Shown here: piece after piece, positions 45,811 through 58,164 of the stretch
How positions within the stretch are numbered: the stretch's first letter is position 1
Layout of the letters: the number at the start of each line of letters is the position of its first letter
DNA from: DASTFP01 sp963744345
GTDB taxonomy: Bacteria; Verrucomicrobiota; Verrucomicrobiia; Chthoniobacterales; Terrimicrobiaceae
Direction: 5' to 3'
DNA length: 64,000 bases
Assembly: GCA_963744345.1 (NCBI GenBank)
Contig: CAVUTD010000024.1
Coordinates: 186,001-250,000 of the forward strand
The notes under the pieces: model-generated
The model's input: the letters and a program-made list of their open reading frames with translations, nothing else
What the model was told of the DNA's origin: nothing
Database searches by the model: none
Position numbers and translations under genes: made by a program

Positions 45811-48800
45811 CGAGCAGTGCCAGTTCCTCTGCCGTGATCGGCCTGGATTCCGCCGCAGCTGCGGCGCTCCCGGTGGGCAGTGATATTTTCAAAGGGGCAT
45901 TTGCCAATTTCGTCCGAACAATCTCGGAAAGGCTCGACACCCTCCGAAGGCGAAAAAGATCCAGCAACGTGAGCCGAGCTCCGAGGCGCTGCTCAATGCG
46001 GGCGATGACACGGGCGGCCTTCAGACTTTGGCCCCCGAGCTCGAAAAAATCATCGTGAATCCCGACCTGCCTCTTGCCGAGCACCTCCTGCCAGATTGCA
46101 GCAAGTGCGCTCTCGATCTCGTCACGCGGAGCCGCAAAAGCGCCCGAATGCTCTGGGCGAACCGGTATGTCGCGGAGTGCGATGCGATCGATCTTGGCGT
46201 TGGGGGTGAGTGGAAATGCTTCGAGCGCGACAAATATCGAAGGAATCATGTATTCAGGCAGCCTTTGGGAGAGAAATTGACCAAGCTCCCGTGGCTCACG
46301 CCCGTCGCGCGCGACCAGGTAGGCGGCAAGCGCCTCTTCACCATTGTCAACCTCCCGCGCGATGACTACCGCCTCCGCGACGTCTGGATGTGCTCTCAGC
46401 AAGGCTTCGATCTCACCAAGCTCGATGCGAAATCCGTGCAGTTTTACTTGATGATCGTCCCGGCCAATGAACTCCCAGGTCTCATCCGCGTTCGAGCGCA
46501 CCAGGTCGCCTGTCCTATACATCCGTGCCCCGGGCAAGGTAGAGAAAGGGTCAGGCAAGAATCTCTGCGCCGAAAGCTCTGGACGGTTTCGGTACGCTCG
46601 CGCGACGCCCAGACCGCCGATGAAAAGCTCGCCCGGAATGCCAATTGGGACCGGCTCAAGCCAATCATCGAGGACATAGAGCTGCGTATTCGCGATCGCG
46701 CGGCCGATCGGTTCAAACGGCGAGGTGCGCAGCTCGTTTGGCGCACGTCGAGCAAGCCGGTAAGCACTCGACCAGATCGTCGTCTCCGTGGGCCCATAGA
46801 GATTCCAGACTTCGGACGCGCATTCAAGCAGGCGCGCGGAGAGTTCGCGCGGCAACGCCTCTCCACCGCACAACGTCCGAAGCCGAGGCGAACCGTTCCA
46901 CCCAGCTGACAGCAACATTCGAAAAGTGACGGGCGTCGCTTGCAGCACAGTAGCAGCAGAGTCCTGCAGCAGCCTCAGCAGCGCTTCGCCATTGGCGGCT
47001 GTCTCCCGGGAAGCGATCACAACGCACGCTCGGACACAGAGCGGTAGGAAGAGCTCCAGAGCGGCGATGTCGAAGCAGATAGTGGTCACCGCCACAAGGA
47101 CATCGCTTTCGTGCAAACCCGGCTCGCGGCCCATACTCTCGAGGAAGTTCGCCAGAGCTCTGTGCGAAATCTCGACGCCCTTCGGCTGCCCCGTCGATCC
47201 TGATGTGTAGATCACGTAAGCGAGCTCGTCAGGACCTGGGAGTTCGAGAGGAATCTGCGCCGGCGGCAAGGCCCCCTCAAGACAGAGGCTAACTGCGACG
47301 CCGTCCACGAGCAGATCGCGCGTTGACGGATCACAGATGACCAGCCGGGCGCGGCTGTCAGCGAGCATCGCCGCGATCCGCTGCGCGGGGTAGGAAGCGT
47401 CGAGCGGCAAATAAGCCGCACCTGCCATCCAGGTTCCCAGCAGCCCGGCGACCAGATCGATAGAGCGCGCAAGCATCACGCCAACGACGTCGCCCCGCCT
47501 CACTCCGCGAGCACGGAGTTCTGCCGCGATGGCGGCCGCCCGGGAGCCCAGTTCCTCGTAAGTGATCGATACGTGGCCGCAGATCGCCGCTACTCGCTCC
47601 GGCACACGTGACATTGACGTCGTAATCCGGGAGAGAGCGCTCGCAAGATCGGACGCATGCTCGGTTTCATTTCGCATGCGGATGAGCTCGTTCCATTCTC
47701 TCGCCGGGAGCAGCGGCAGAGCGTGAACACCGAGGCCCGGATAGCGCAGTGCTGCACCCAGCAATACCCGCAGGTGCTCGCCCATCCGAGCGACCCGATC
47801 GGCGGCGAAGAGATCCGTGTTGTATTCGATGCCGATGTTGACGAAATCGGCGCCTTCCTCGCAGTCAAAAGTGAGGTCAAATTTACTCATGTCCGAGGGT
47901 TGACCCAGGTGCGCGATGCCGACCTCGCCCATTTGCCCGTTCAGGTCGGCGGCACTCTGCGCGATCACCATGACGTCGAAAAGCGGCGCACGGCTCAAGT
48001 CGCGCGAGAGTGCCAGCGAGTCGACGAGATGATCGAAGGGGTAGTCCTGATGCTCAAGCGCTTCGAGCATCGTCCGGCGCACCTGACGGATGACAGTATC
48101 GAAAGAGGCGCCCGGGTCGATGAAGTCGCGCAAGGCGAGGGTGTTGAGATAACAGCCCACCTGTTCCTCGAGTTCCGCCCGATTTCGCGCCGCAACAACG
48201 GTGCCAACAATGATGTCCCGCTGGCCGGTATAACGGGCGAGCAGCACTTTAATTACTGTCAGCAGAACGCAGAAGACGCTCGCCTGGCAGGAACGCGCAT
48301 AGTCGCGCAACGCCTTACTTTCGGCACCGCCGAGCCTAATGGTAAGGTTCGCTCCGCGGAAGCTCTGGAGCGTCGGACGGGTGGTGTCCATTGGCAAATC
48401 CAACACCGGCAACTCGCCGCCCAGCTTTGTCAACCAATAGTCCCGCTGTGGTCGCATTGCGCCCGATTCGAGCGCCCGATTCTGCCATGCCGCGTAGTCT
48501 CGATACTGTACCGACAGCGGTGGGATGTTTACAGAGACGCCCGTGACCGCCGCCTCGTAAAAGGAGATGATGTCCTTGATGATTCGACGCAAGCTCCAGC
48601 CGTCGGCTACGATATGGTGGATGGTGAAAAGGAGCACGTGGCGCATCTGGCCGCGCCGTACCAGGCACGCACGCAGCAGCGGACCACGCTCTAGATCGAA
48701 GGGTTCGTCTGCCTCCGCTTTCGCGAGCTCCGCCAACTGGCCGGGCTGTAATGAGAGGTCCATCTGCCGCATCGGCTGGACCTTGTCCGGCGTGTGGATG

Positions 48801-49210
48801 ATCTGCCGGAGATCGCCGTCGATCGAGACAAAGGTGGTTCGCAGAGCCTCGTGGCGGCGCACGACGTGTGCGAAGGCGTCGGAAAGCGCGTTTGTGTCGA
48901 GGTCGCCTTCGAGCGCCAGCTGTAACGGGATGTTGTAAGCCGGGGAGGCTGCCTCGAGTTGTGACAAAATCCAGAGTCTACGTTGCGCGTGGGAGACTTC
49001 GTAATCGGGCTGTTCTGGCAATCGTGTGATCCGATCCCCCGAGCTGTCCGGGAGATGGGAAAGCAGTTCGGCTTTGTGCGCCTTGAGTTGGCAGATCAGC
49101 TCCGGTGTCAACGTTCCCGGAAATGCGCGATAGTGGATTTGCCCTGCATCGGCCCACAGCTCTACCCCTCTGGTGCGGAGCTGCTCGAGAAGGTTGAGAG
49201 CATCCTTCAA
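45803..49210 (-). CDS. NRPS module docking-C-A(Gly)-T
   Basis: This intact 1135-residue protein starts with a TubC-type N-terminal docking domain (about residues 1-55, LLEQLRTRGVELWADAGQIH), which marks hand-over from a separate upstream protein, here the PKS. A C domain (VSHAQRRLWILSQLEAASPA; HHIVADGWSL), an A domain and a T domain (LGGQSLKAARV) follow. Specificity positions read DILQLGLIWK, which matches the glycine code known to me exactly. The A core includes IYTSGSTGQPKGVEIS, LYGPTETTIW and LHGFRIELGEIE. The C domain would condense the polyketide-extended chain with Gly, making this the PKS-to-NRPS junction. ATGA overlap with the PKS gene couples translation. Confidence 0.92.
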   Translation of the reverse strand: MKDALNLLEQLRTRGVELWADAGQIHYRAFPGTLTPELICQLKAHKAELLSHLPDSSGDRITRLPEQPDYEVSHAQRRLWILSQLEAASPAYNIPLQLALEGDLDTNALSDAFAHVVRRHEALRTTFVSIDGDLRQIIHTPDKVQPMRQMDLSLQPGQLAELAKAEADEPFDLERGPLLRACLVRRGQMRHVLLFTIHHIVADGWSLRRIIKDIISFYEAAVTGVSVNIPPLSVQYRDYAAWQNRALESGAMRPQRDYWLTKLGGELPVLDLPMDTTRPTLQSFRGANLTIRLGGAESKALRDYARSCQASVFCVLLTVIKVLLARYTGQRDIIVGTVVAARNRAELEEQVGCYLNTLALRDFIDPGASFDTVIRQVRRTMLEALEHQDYPFDHLVDSLALSRDLSRAPLFDVMVIAQSAADLNGQMGEVGIAHLGQPSDMSKFDLTFDCEEGADFVNIGIEYNTDLFAADRVARMGEHLRVLLGAALRYPGLGVHALPLLPAREWNELIRMRNETEHASDLASALSRITTSMSRVPERVAAICGHVSITYEELGSRAAAIAAELRARGVRRGDVVGVMLARSIDLVAGLLGTWMAGAAYLPLDASYPAQRIAAMLADSRARLVICDPSTRDLLVDGVAVSLCLEGALPPAQIPLELPGPDELAYVIYTSGSTGQPKGVEISHRALANFLESMGREPGLHESDVLVAVTTICFDIAALELFLPLCVRACVVIASRETAANGEALLRLLQDSAATVLQATPVTFRMLLSAGWNGSPRLRTLCGGEALPRELSARLLECASEVWNLYGPTETTIWSSAYRLARRAPNELRTSPFEPIGRAIANTQLYVLDDWLEPVPIGIPGELFIGGLGVARAYRNRPELSAQRFLPDPFSTLPGARMYRTGDLVRSNADETWEFIGRDDHQVKLHGFRIELGEIEALLRAHPDVAEAVVIAREVDNGEEALAAYLVARDGREPRELGQFLSQRLPEYMIPSIFVALEAFPLTPNAKIDRIALRDIPVRPEHSGAFAAPRDEIESALAAIWQEVLGKRQVGIHDDFFELGGQSLKAARVIARIEQRLGARLTLLDLFRLRRVSSLSEIVRTKLANAPLKISLPTGSAAAAAESRPITAEELALLDG

Positions 49211-50520
49211 ATCGCGCCCTCCTCATATGGCAATGGCTGGGTATCCGCCGAGCCAGCGCGATCATCGATTTGCGCAGCCAAGGCGCGAATTGTTGGACAA
49301 TCGAAAATTAGGCTCAACGGCAATTTGACCTCAAACGCCTGATGGAGGCGGGACATGACTTGCGCAGCCAGAAGTGAGTCGCCTTTGAGCTCGAAAAAGT
49401 CATCCTCAACTCCGATTGGTGCGACGCCAAGAAGGCTCTCCCATATCGCTGCCAGAGTTTTCTGAGTGACAGACTCGGGCGGCCGAAATTCGCTTTGGAG
49501 ACTGGGGCGTTCGTGCCTGGCAAGCTCGGCGGCCGAGAAACCGGCCGCAGAGCTCACCGGCTCGGTCTGAAGCACTTCTGTTTCGCCGAATCCGGTGATC
49601 GCCTCCCAAGGCAGCCCGGCGGGTGCCGCGCTCGTGCTCATGCGCAGAGATTCCGGAGAAGCAAGAGAGAAGACGATCTTGCCGATGTGGCGTGCCTGTG
49701 CCATATGCTCGAAGGCCGCCCGGACCTCCGTAGCGGCAAATGTGGTGCACGGCACCGGTCCGAAGCTCCCCGCCTGCAGGTGCGCTCCCAACTCGCGCCA
49801 GATCGCAGGAAATTCCGGGAGGTCGAGACCCACATCGACGGCAAAAAAGGCGATGAAGTTTGCGAAAGACGCCATGCCCAGTGGCGTGTCACGCAGGATG
49901 TCGCGCTTGCCAAGTTCAAGAAATCGCCCATGCCGCCTGAGCAGGCTGAGACTTCTCGCGATGAATTCGCCGCCGAGCGAGTTCAGCACCACATCGACGC
50001 CCTCACCGCCGGTGATCTGGCGCACTTCGTCGACAAAGCGCAGCGAGCGCGAATCCATAACATGCGGAACGCCGATCCCAGCGAGAAACTGGCGCTTCTC
50101 CGGCGAGCCGGCAGTGGCCAAAATCTCAGCTCCCCGCCATTGAGCTATTCTCACAGCGGCAACGCCGACACCCCCAGCAGCAGCGTGGATAAGTACCCGC
50201 TCTCCCGGTTGAAGACGGGCGAGATTCATAAGGGCGTGCCAGGCGGTCAAGAAGGCGGCCGGCAGCGCTGCAGCTTGCTCAAAGGAGAGACTCGCCGGCT
50301 TCAAGGCAACAGACGTCGCGCCGAGCGTTGCGAACATGCTTAAACAAGACGTCCCGTAAGCGATAACCTCATCTCCGGGCTTGAACCCGCCGACATCCTC
50401 CCCCACGCGTGTGATAATTCCGGAGCACTCCTGCCCAAAAGAAAAGCGTCCGCCGGCAAACTCCGGCAGCATCCCAAGCGCATACAGGACTTCGATGAAG
50501 TTAAGTCCCGCGGCACGTAC
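49207..50520 (-). pseudogene. PKS enoylreductase-ACP, frame-shifted continuation of the PKS gene
   Basis: This frame holds the end of the PKS that starts at 56803. The ER domain is complete apart from its first strands: AAGLNFIEVLYALGMLPEFA, GQECSGIITRVGEDV, the NADPH loop IHAAAGGVGVAAVRIAQ and VVLNSLGGEFIARSL. An acyl carrier domain follows (IGVEDDFFELKGDSLLAAQV). The beginning of ER (LEIDVQGDLNTLTYRPVPRR) is encoded in the previous frame, and one extra base at about 50520 separates them; GAAG-GTACGT would read as Glu-Val-Arg without it. An independent start upstream to 50604 gives unrelated residues, so it is not a separate gene. Confidence 0.87.
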
Positions 50521-53500
50521 CTTCGATCTCGATTTCGCCGTCTTGCGGTGCGCGTCGCGGCACCGGCCGATAGGTGAGCGTGTTGAGGTCTCCCTGCACG
50601 TCAATTTCGAGTCGCACGTTCTCCGCTTCCGCTAATCGTTCCGGGGAAGTCGAGGTCGCCATGCGACGTCGAAGTGTGAAATCTTCGACCCGCACGATCT
50701 CCATTCCGTCGACATCGAACACCGAGCCGCAGAATACTGGGGCGCCGCTGCCATTGCCCGATCCGCCATGGAACACGCTGGCCGAGCGAGCTGCCAAGGT
50801 GCCGAAGACGTAGAGCCGCCGGAACGAGAATGGCACAAACTCGTCAAGCTCGTTGCGGAAGGCCATAAAGCCCATCGCGGTGTCGAGTAGCGCGGGGTGG
50901 AGGAAAAAGCGGGAAAGGTCCCCTCTTAAATCCCGAGGAAGCTCACATCGTGCCATCGCTTCGTTCGTGCCAAAGAGCGCTTGAGTGACATTGCGCCAAT
51001 GTGGGGCGAATCCGTTAACTCGGGCCCAAAAACCGTCGGGTGCGGGGGAACTCTCCGCCAACCGCGCTTCGATCATCCTTAGATCAATTTGCTCGCGTCG
51101 AATTTCGGCGCTGCAGCGACGGATCTCGCCGCGAGCGTGCTCCTGCCACCGACCGGAGGAGATCTGCGAGAGGATGCGAAAGCGACTGCCGCTCGGTTCG
51201 CCCTCGAGGATCAAGCGCACCTCGCGCGTTGGCACGCCATCACCAAAAATCATCGGCACGAGAAAGCAAACGTCTCGCAGTTCGACCGGCCCGCGCCCAT
51301 GCGCGTGGCAGAAGGCGGCGACCACAAGGTCGAGATACGATGTCCCAGGAAGGACGACCTGCCCCGATACGTGGTGTTCGTCCACATACCACGCACGGCC
51401 AGCCTCCACCTTGCCTGAGAAGATCGCCCGCCGGGCATCGTGGTGAAAACACTCGCGTAGAATGGGGTGATCGAGCCCTGATCCCTGCGGGACGCCCGGA
51501 GGAGGATGTGGCGTGACGAGCAACTGAGGCGGCACGCCGCCCTGCATGATTCTCGCGAAAACCTCGACGCCTTTTTCACTCCAGCCTCTTGCCTGGATCT
51601 CGTCGAGGGTCGCCTGCTTGACGACGTTCGTAACACGCGCCGTGTCGATCATTCCGAGTTCCTGCCAGAAGCCCCAGTTGAGAGAAACCGTGAGCCCCTG
51701 GCAGCGAGCAGCCCGGGCGTGGGCGAATCCATCGAGAAAGGCGTTCGCTGCGCTGTAGTCGAACTGACCAGGGATCGGGTCGATCGCGCTCATTGAAGAG
51801 CAGAGAAGGAAGAGATCGAGCGGTCGCTCGCCGAGCGCCGCCGCTAAATGCAGAGTTCCATCAACCTTGGGGGCAAGGACGCGCCGGACCTCTGCGGCAC
51901 TCTGCTCGTGCAAGAGCGTCTGGCCGAGCACGCCTGCGCAATGGATGATACCATGGATAGGTCCGAATCTCGCCTCGGCCATTTCGATCGTGCGCACCGC
52001 TTCGCCCGCTTGGGAGATATCAGCGGCAACCACACAAACTTCCGCTCCGCAGGCTTCCATCGCTGCAATACGTTCCCGTATGCGTCTGTCCCTTTCAGAG
52101 CGGCGTCTTTCGCTCCTATCGCTCGGGACTTCGGCAACGATCAAGCCGGCGTCGTCACTAAATCGTGCTCGCGCGTCTCGCGGATAGCACGCTGGACGAA
52201 CGAAGCCACTTTCGGAAAGCACCCGCTCCCATTCCTCGAGCGTCACAATCGGCGAGAGCCGCCTGCGAAAGCGGTCAGTGAACGACCACCAGCCGTCGGA
52301 GAGGCCCCAGATCAAGTCAATCCAACGCGGCAGCCGAACCGTTTCGACAAGGGCGAGCGCACCGCCGTCGCGAAGAAGCGCGTGAAGATTGCACAACGTC
52401 TTGACCAAGTCTGGGGTTGCATGGACCACGTTGTAGCCGAGCACCAGGTCAAAGCTGTTCAACTCGAAGCCCTGCGACTCAGCGGGGCGAGAAATATCGA
52501 GCGGGGCAAAACGCATGTCCCTCAGGCCTCGCTCCTGGGCCCGCTCCCGCGCGCGAGCCAAGAATGTCGGGCTGATATCGGTGAAGTGGTATTCGACGGC
52601 GCCACTGACGATCAGTTCCGCGAGACCGGAAGTGAGTTCGCCGGTGCCGCCGCCGACTTCAAGGACGCGCACCGGATCGCAAGAGCTGGCGATCATGCGC
52701 GTGATGAGATCTGCCGCGACGCGCAGCCAGATCGCATCGCAGGAATAATTGGGCAGTCGATCCATCACTGCATCCAGCCACTCGGAGGTGCCATCGGGAT
52801 AGAGCACCGTAACGGCCGGGAACTTGCCGCTGAGCGCACCGGGATAGCTCTCGACACAATGGCGAACCAGCTCGGCGAGTGGCACAAAACGCGGGAAGCG
52901 CGTGGCGATGTCGCCCGCCAGTTCCTCGACGGAAATGAAGTCCGATTTCAACAGTTCGATTTCGTCGGCATGTCGCCTCACCATGCCGTCCTCAACAAGC
53001 GAGCGCAGCATCACTTCCAAGAACGTTTGGAACTTCGGGAGGATCCCCTGCCGCGCCACCAGGGTGTGGAGGCCGACGCGAGTGCCACGGTCGGTCGAGT
53101 CGAAGCCGTGCGAAAGAAAGCGCCAGATCAGCGCCGAGCAATACGCATTGAGCAGCGGCTCGAGGCCAGGATACTCGGTGAGCGGCGTAGTCTCGACGGC
53201 ACCACGCGCGGCAGCCGCAATTTCCTCCACGGATGCCGTGTCGGCCAGCAAAGCAAACCGGGGGCGTCCCGCGGAGCCATCCCCAAGGCCACTCCGCGAT
53301 AGCAGGAGCAGCCGGGCGCGCACCGTCCTCGCGAGGTACTCCGCAAAGGCGAGTCCCATAGAGCCGAGGCCGCCAGTAATCAAATATGTGCCTCCCTCGC
53401 GCAGCAGTGAGGCACCCGCTGACGCCAGCGGCATCGGCTCGAGGCCCCACTTCCAAAGTGCTCCGTCGCGAATCGCCAATCCTTCTGAGCCGGGCGTACT

Positions 53501-56500
53501 AAGCGCGGCCAAAAGACTAGTGGCAGTGTCCGAAGAGTTTTCGATCTCGCCCCAGTCAAGATCAATCATTCTGCAGTGGATGTTTGGATACTCTTTCGCC
53601 ACCACCCGGACTGCGCCCCAGAGTGCCGCTGATTCGGCGGCGATCACCTCCTCGCCGCGCACACTCTGCGTATTGCTCGTGACAACTGTAAGCCTCCGAG
53701 CCGTCGAGAACGAACCGAACCCCTGCACCAGCGCCAGCAATCGCAACAACGTTTTGTGCGACGGATCGTTCGGAGCTATCCACGAATCGCGCCGTGGTTG
53801 CACTGGCCAGAGGCAGAGGATATGCGATCCGGAGCGAAACGGCTCATCAAACTCGCGCCAAAGTCGCTCCTGGGCGGCGGCATCGTGCAGCGGGCAAAGG
53901 AACTCCTGCGCACTGAGCTTGGCGAAGGCATTGCCATCGCGAACAACGATCGCCTTCCCTCCGACCTGCCGAACGAGATCGGCCGCAGCATCCGCCAAAC
54001 CGTGCTGGTCGGCAAAGATGACCCAGCCTGCCGGCGCGGCGCCTTGGCTGACTGCCAATTCAGCAACGCGAGTCCAGCGTGGAACATAAAACCATTCGGC
54101 GATCGACAAATGGGAAGTCTCTTCGATCACCGGTGCCGCCTCGGGTTCCGGAGTTTGCCTCGGCGCGTCGATCCAATAGCGCTGCCGCTCGAAGGGGTAG
54201 GTCGGCAAAGGCACGCGCCGGCGCCGCCCGCTCCGGAAAAATGCATCCCAATTCACCGTCATGCCCCGTGCCCAGAGCTCACCTAGCGTGGAAAGGAGCA
54301 CCTGGTATTCATCCCTTTTCGCTGAAGAGAGCGTAGGCAAAACCCGCGAGCCTCCCGGACAATCCGGATGGCGCTGCACAAGCGTCGCGAGGGTCCGCCC
54401 CGGACCGGCCTCGATCCAGACAGCGCCAGAGATGGTCAGCAGCTTTTCGACGCCCTGCGAAAAACGCACGGGGGCGCGGAGATGCCGCACCCAGTAATCC
54501 GGATCGGTTACCTGCGCAGGATTAATCCAATCGCCAGTCACATTCGAGAGGAATTGGATGCGCGGCTCACGGAGGCGCGTCTTACGCACAAGGGCTCTAA
54601 ATTCCCCGAGGATAGGTTCCACCAGCGGTGAGTGGAACGCGTGGGATGTGCGCAGGCGAACGGCGGCGACTCCATTGGCAGCTAACTGTCCCTGAGCCGC
54701 CTCGATCGCGGCAACCGAACCAGCGAGGACGTTCAAGCCAGGCGCATTCATGGCTGCGATTGTCAGCTCTCCGTTGACGTAAGGAGTGAGCTTCACGTCC
54801 GGCAGCGACACAGCGATCATTGCACCACGCGGGGTCGCTTGCATGAGGCGGCCGCGCGCGGTCACCAGAGTGAGGCAATCTTCCAGCGTAAAGACGCCTG
54901 CAAGCGTCGCGGCGACATACTCGCCGAGACTATGTCCGATCATCGCGTGCGGCTCGATACCCCACGAGCGCAGGAGAGAGGCAATCGCATACTCGACGGA
55001 AAACAGGCATGGCTGCGCGAGTTCTGTCTCGTCGAGGCCGTTCGCGTCCGTGCCCTCTCGCGAAAACAGCGTGGCCGAAAGATCGAAGCCAGAGCACTTT
55101 TTCAAAAAGAATGCGCATTCATCCAATGCCTGACGAAATACTGGTTCGGAGCGATAGAGCTCTGCGCTCATGCCGGGGTATTGCGATCCCTGTCCGGGAA
55201 AGAGGAAGAGCGCTCGAGGAGTTGGCTCGTCCGCCGGAACTACCTGGACGGCCGCGGAGCTGGAGCGGAGTTGTTCGATGGCGTCGGCGTGACTGTGGCA
55301 GACGAGTGTCCGGCGCTGCTCGAAGCCGCGCCGGCCCGTCGCCAGCGTGAACCCGACATCGGCAAGGCTCATCTCCGGATGACGCTCGAGATGATCGGCC
55401 AGATTGCGGCAGGTCATGTCGAGGGCGGTTCGGGTGCAGGCCGAAATCACGAGCAACGATGCCGGCCGACTGCTCGGTGCCGAAGCCTGGGGTGGGGCTT
55501 CTTCGAGCACGACATGCGCGTTCGTCCCACCAATCCCGAATGAGCTCACGCCAGCGCGCCGCGGCCCCTCCGCGACCCATTCGCGCCTCCGGTCATTCAC
55601 ATAGAACGGGCTAGTCTCGAGATTTAACTTCGGATTTGGACGTTTGAAGTTAAGCGACGCAGGCAACGCCCGATGGCGAAGTGCCAGCAGTGTCTTGATC
55701 AAACCGGCGATTCCCGCTGCTTCGTCCAAGTGGCCGAAGTTGCTCTTGATTGACCCGAGTGCGCAGAACTGGCGACGCTGAGTGCTTCTGCGAAAGACGC
55801 GCGTCAACGCGGCGATTTCAATTGGATCGCCCAGCGGAGTACCCGTCCCATGCGCCTCGATGTACGAGATGCTCTCCGGTGAGATGCCTGAGATGTTGAG
55901 CGCTTCTGCGATGACGCTTGCCTGGCCGCGCTCGCTCGGCGCGGTAAAGCCAATCTTATCGGAGCCGTCATTATTGACCGCCGACCCAAGGATGACCGCG
56001 TGAATCGTATCACCGTCGCTGATCGCATCCTCAAGCCGCCGCAACGCGACCACGCCGGCACCGCTTCCCCCCACAGTCCCGTCAGCACCTTCGTCAAACG
56101 GCCGGCAGTGACCATCCGGCGAGCAAATCCCGCCCTCGTAATAGAGGTAGCCTTGGTGGACAGGAAGCGGGATAGAGACCCCTCCCGCCAGAGCAATGTC
56201 ACAATGGAAATCAAGCAGGCTTTGACAGGCAAGATGAACAGCCACCAGCGAAGTCGAGCATGCGGTACTCACCGTCAAACTCGGTCCATTGAGGTTCAGT
56301 TTGTAGGACACTCGCGTCGCGACATAGTCCTTGCTATTCCCGATAGTGATCTGCAACTCGGGGACGGAGGCTACTACTTCCGGGGTGGCTGCAAGGTGCT
56401 TTGCCCAGTAAGCACTCGCTCCGGCGCCAACGTACACGCCGACCCGCCCGGGAAAACCCGTGCCGATATGACCGGCGCTCTCCAAAGCTTCCCACGCGCA

Positions 56501-56803
56501 TTCCAGCAGCACACGATGCTGTGGATCGGTGCACTCCGCCTCTCGCGCCGTCATGTGAAAAAACTCGGCGTCGAATTCCGGGATGCCGTCGAGGACAGCC
56601 GCGGCCGGAACGTAAGCGGGGTTTCGAATTGTTTGCGGCTCGACTCCGGACGCGAGGAGTTCGGCTTCGCCAAAACGAGAAATACTCTCGCGACCGTCGA
56701 GCAAGTTCTCCCAGAGCGCATCAGCGTTTGGCGCGGCGGGGAAGCGACCGCTCAGGCCAATAATAGCGATGGCGCCGGATGAAGGTGACTCTGTGTCGCT
56801 CAC
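50521..56803 (-). CDS. PKS module KS-AT-KR(with inserted C-methyltransferase)-DH-(ER)
   Basis: About 2094 residues in this frame. KS has Cys182 in TACSTS, His318 in EAHGTG and His358 in SNFGH. AT has Ser624 (GHSLGE) and HAFH at 721-724, the malonyl-type motif. A structural KR subdomain (FYVPRW at 905) leads to the NADPH loop TGGLGSMG (1143-1150); then a C-methyltransferase (about 1176-1565, SAM loop LEVGGGTGEL at 1381) interrupts the KR, whose catalytic half resumes with Tyr1683 and Asn1687. DH has HxxxGxxxxP at 1810-1819 and Asp1974. ER and ACP continue in another frame after about 50520. GTG 56803 overlaps the glycosyltransferase stop. It would add one alpha-methylated, fully reduced C2 unit to the Thr-bound chain. 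Confidence 0.88.
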
Positions 56804-58160
56804 GAAACCTTTACTTTCGTTTCCACCTCGCGCCGTCCGTCATTGCGATCCGCGACTCCAGACTTGTTGAGAAGGACACCTCTTGAACGATCAGTGCGGT
56901 GCAACCCTTTGGCAGGACCGAAGTGTTCCGCGATAAATTCTACTGCTCGCGCAATGCCGTCCTCATGCTGGATCGCACGACTGATTGCTCCGGCGCGCTC
57001 GTGCATACCCCGGTCTGTGATTGCGCTTCTGAGCGCTGCGGCGAGCCGATCGGCGTTTAACTTCCGCTGTGGAATTGGGCGCGGCCCGAGACCACGTTGC
57101 CAGATAAGCTCACCCCAAAAAAATTGATCGGTGACGAACGGACAAATGACGCAGGGTCTTCCAAAACGCAAACTCGCAGCCACGGTGCCCGCGCCGCCGT
57201 GATGCACCACGACCTTCACCTTAGGAAAAAGCCAATCGTGAGGCGCCTCGGCGATGTGGAGAATGAAATCGGGCAGATGTTCGCCGACCACGCCGCCCCA
57301 TCCCGAAGCGAAGACCGCCCTCTCGCCAGTCTTTTCGATCGCCGAGATGACGAGGCGAGTAAGCTGGAGGAAATCCATCCCGACCATGCTGCCAAACCCG
57401 ACGTACACTGGCGGCGGTCCCTCCGCCAGAAAAGCGATCAATTCTGGCGGCGGCTGCCACTTGTCATCACTGCTAAGAAACCAGTAACCACTAGCTAAGG
57501 TATGTTGGTTCCAGTCAGGTGGCGATGAGAGTATTAGCGGGCTGTAGGAATACAGGACGGGGATTGGCCGCCGGACCCTATAGCCATAATGCATGAAGCG
57601 GGAGCGCGGTTCCATTTTCAATGTCTGCCGACACCATCGCGCTATGGTCCCGTGTGCGTTGATCCACCCCAGCCGATAGATCTCATAGCTCAAGCGATTA
57701 CCAATTCGGCCGAACCCAATTTTCGGCACACCGATAAGGGGAAACGCCTTAGTAGGAGACATGTTCGGCATCACCGATGTCATGATTGCTGGGATGCGCA
57801 ACTTCTCGGCAATATGGTATGCAGGCGTCAGCATCGTGTCGTAAATGAGCGCATCAGCTCCTTGAGCTGCAGCCCAGCAGTCATCAAGCATCGGGAAAAC
57901 CATCTGCTCAGATTTCTCCCGACGTTCTTTTTTTGGCCTGCCATCGGTGCCATTCATCACGGCCCGCCCATCTGCTGAGTTAAAGAAATCCCGAAGATTC
58001 AACCTAAGCGGCGCGTATTGGATATTTCGGCTCTTAATTGCGTCCTCGAACTCCTGATCGGCGCCGAGTGTCACTTGGTAGCCGGCTGCAGTCAGGCCTA
58101 GCGCCAGCGCGATGCACGGTTGCACGTCCCCGCGCGTCCCAAGAGTTAGTATGGTAATTC

Positions 58161-58164
<4 letters not shown>
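56800..58164 (-). CDS. UGT-type glycosyltransferase (GT1/GT28-like)
   Basis: This 454-residue enzyme has the two-domain GT-B fold of UDP- or TDP-sugar glycosyltransferases acting on lipids and natural products. The N-terminus reads ITILTLGTRGDVQPCIALA, as in sterol glucosyltransferases and macrolide or rhamnosyl transferases. The C-terminal donor-binding motif is VVHHGGAGTVAASLRFGRPC followed by PFVTDQFFWG. It sits between the first NRPS and the PKS with four-base overlaps on both sides, so it belongs to the operon. It probably glycosylates the peptide, possibly at the Thr-derived hydroxyl; acceptor and sugar are not readable. No sugar-nucleotide biosynthesis genes are in the window. Confidence 0.9.

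Noticed and set aside
51848..53302. 484-residue open frame opposite the PKS, and similar ones at 52902-54089 and 31474-32565
   Set aside because: These are shadows of the long NRPS and PKS genes; composition is Arg- and Ala-rich and no motif is seen.
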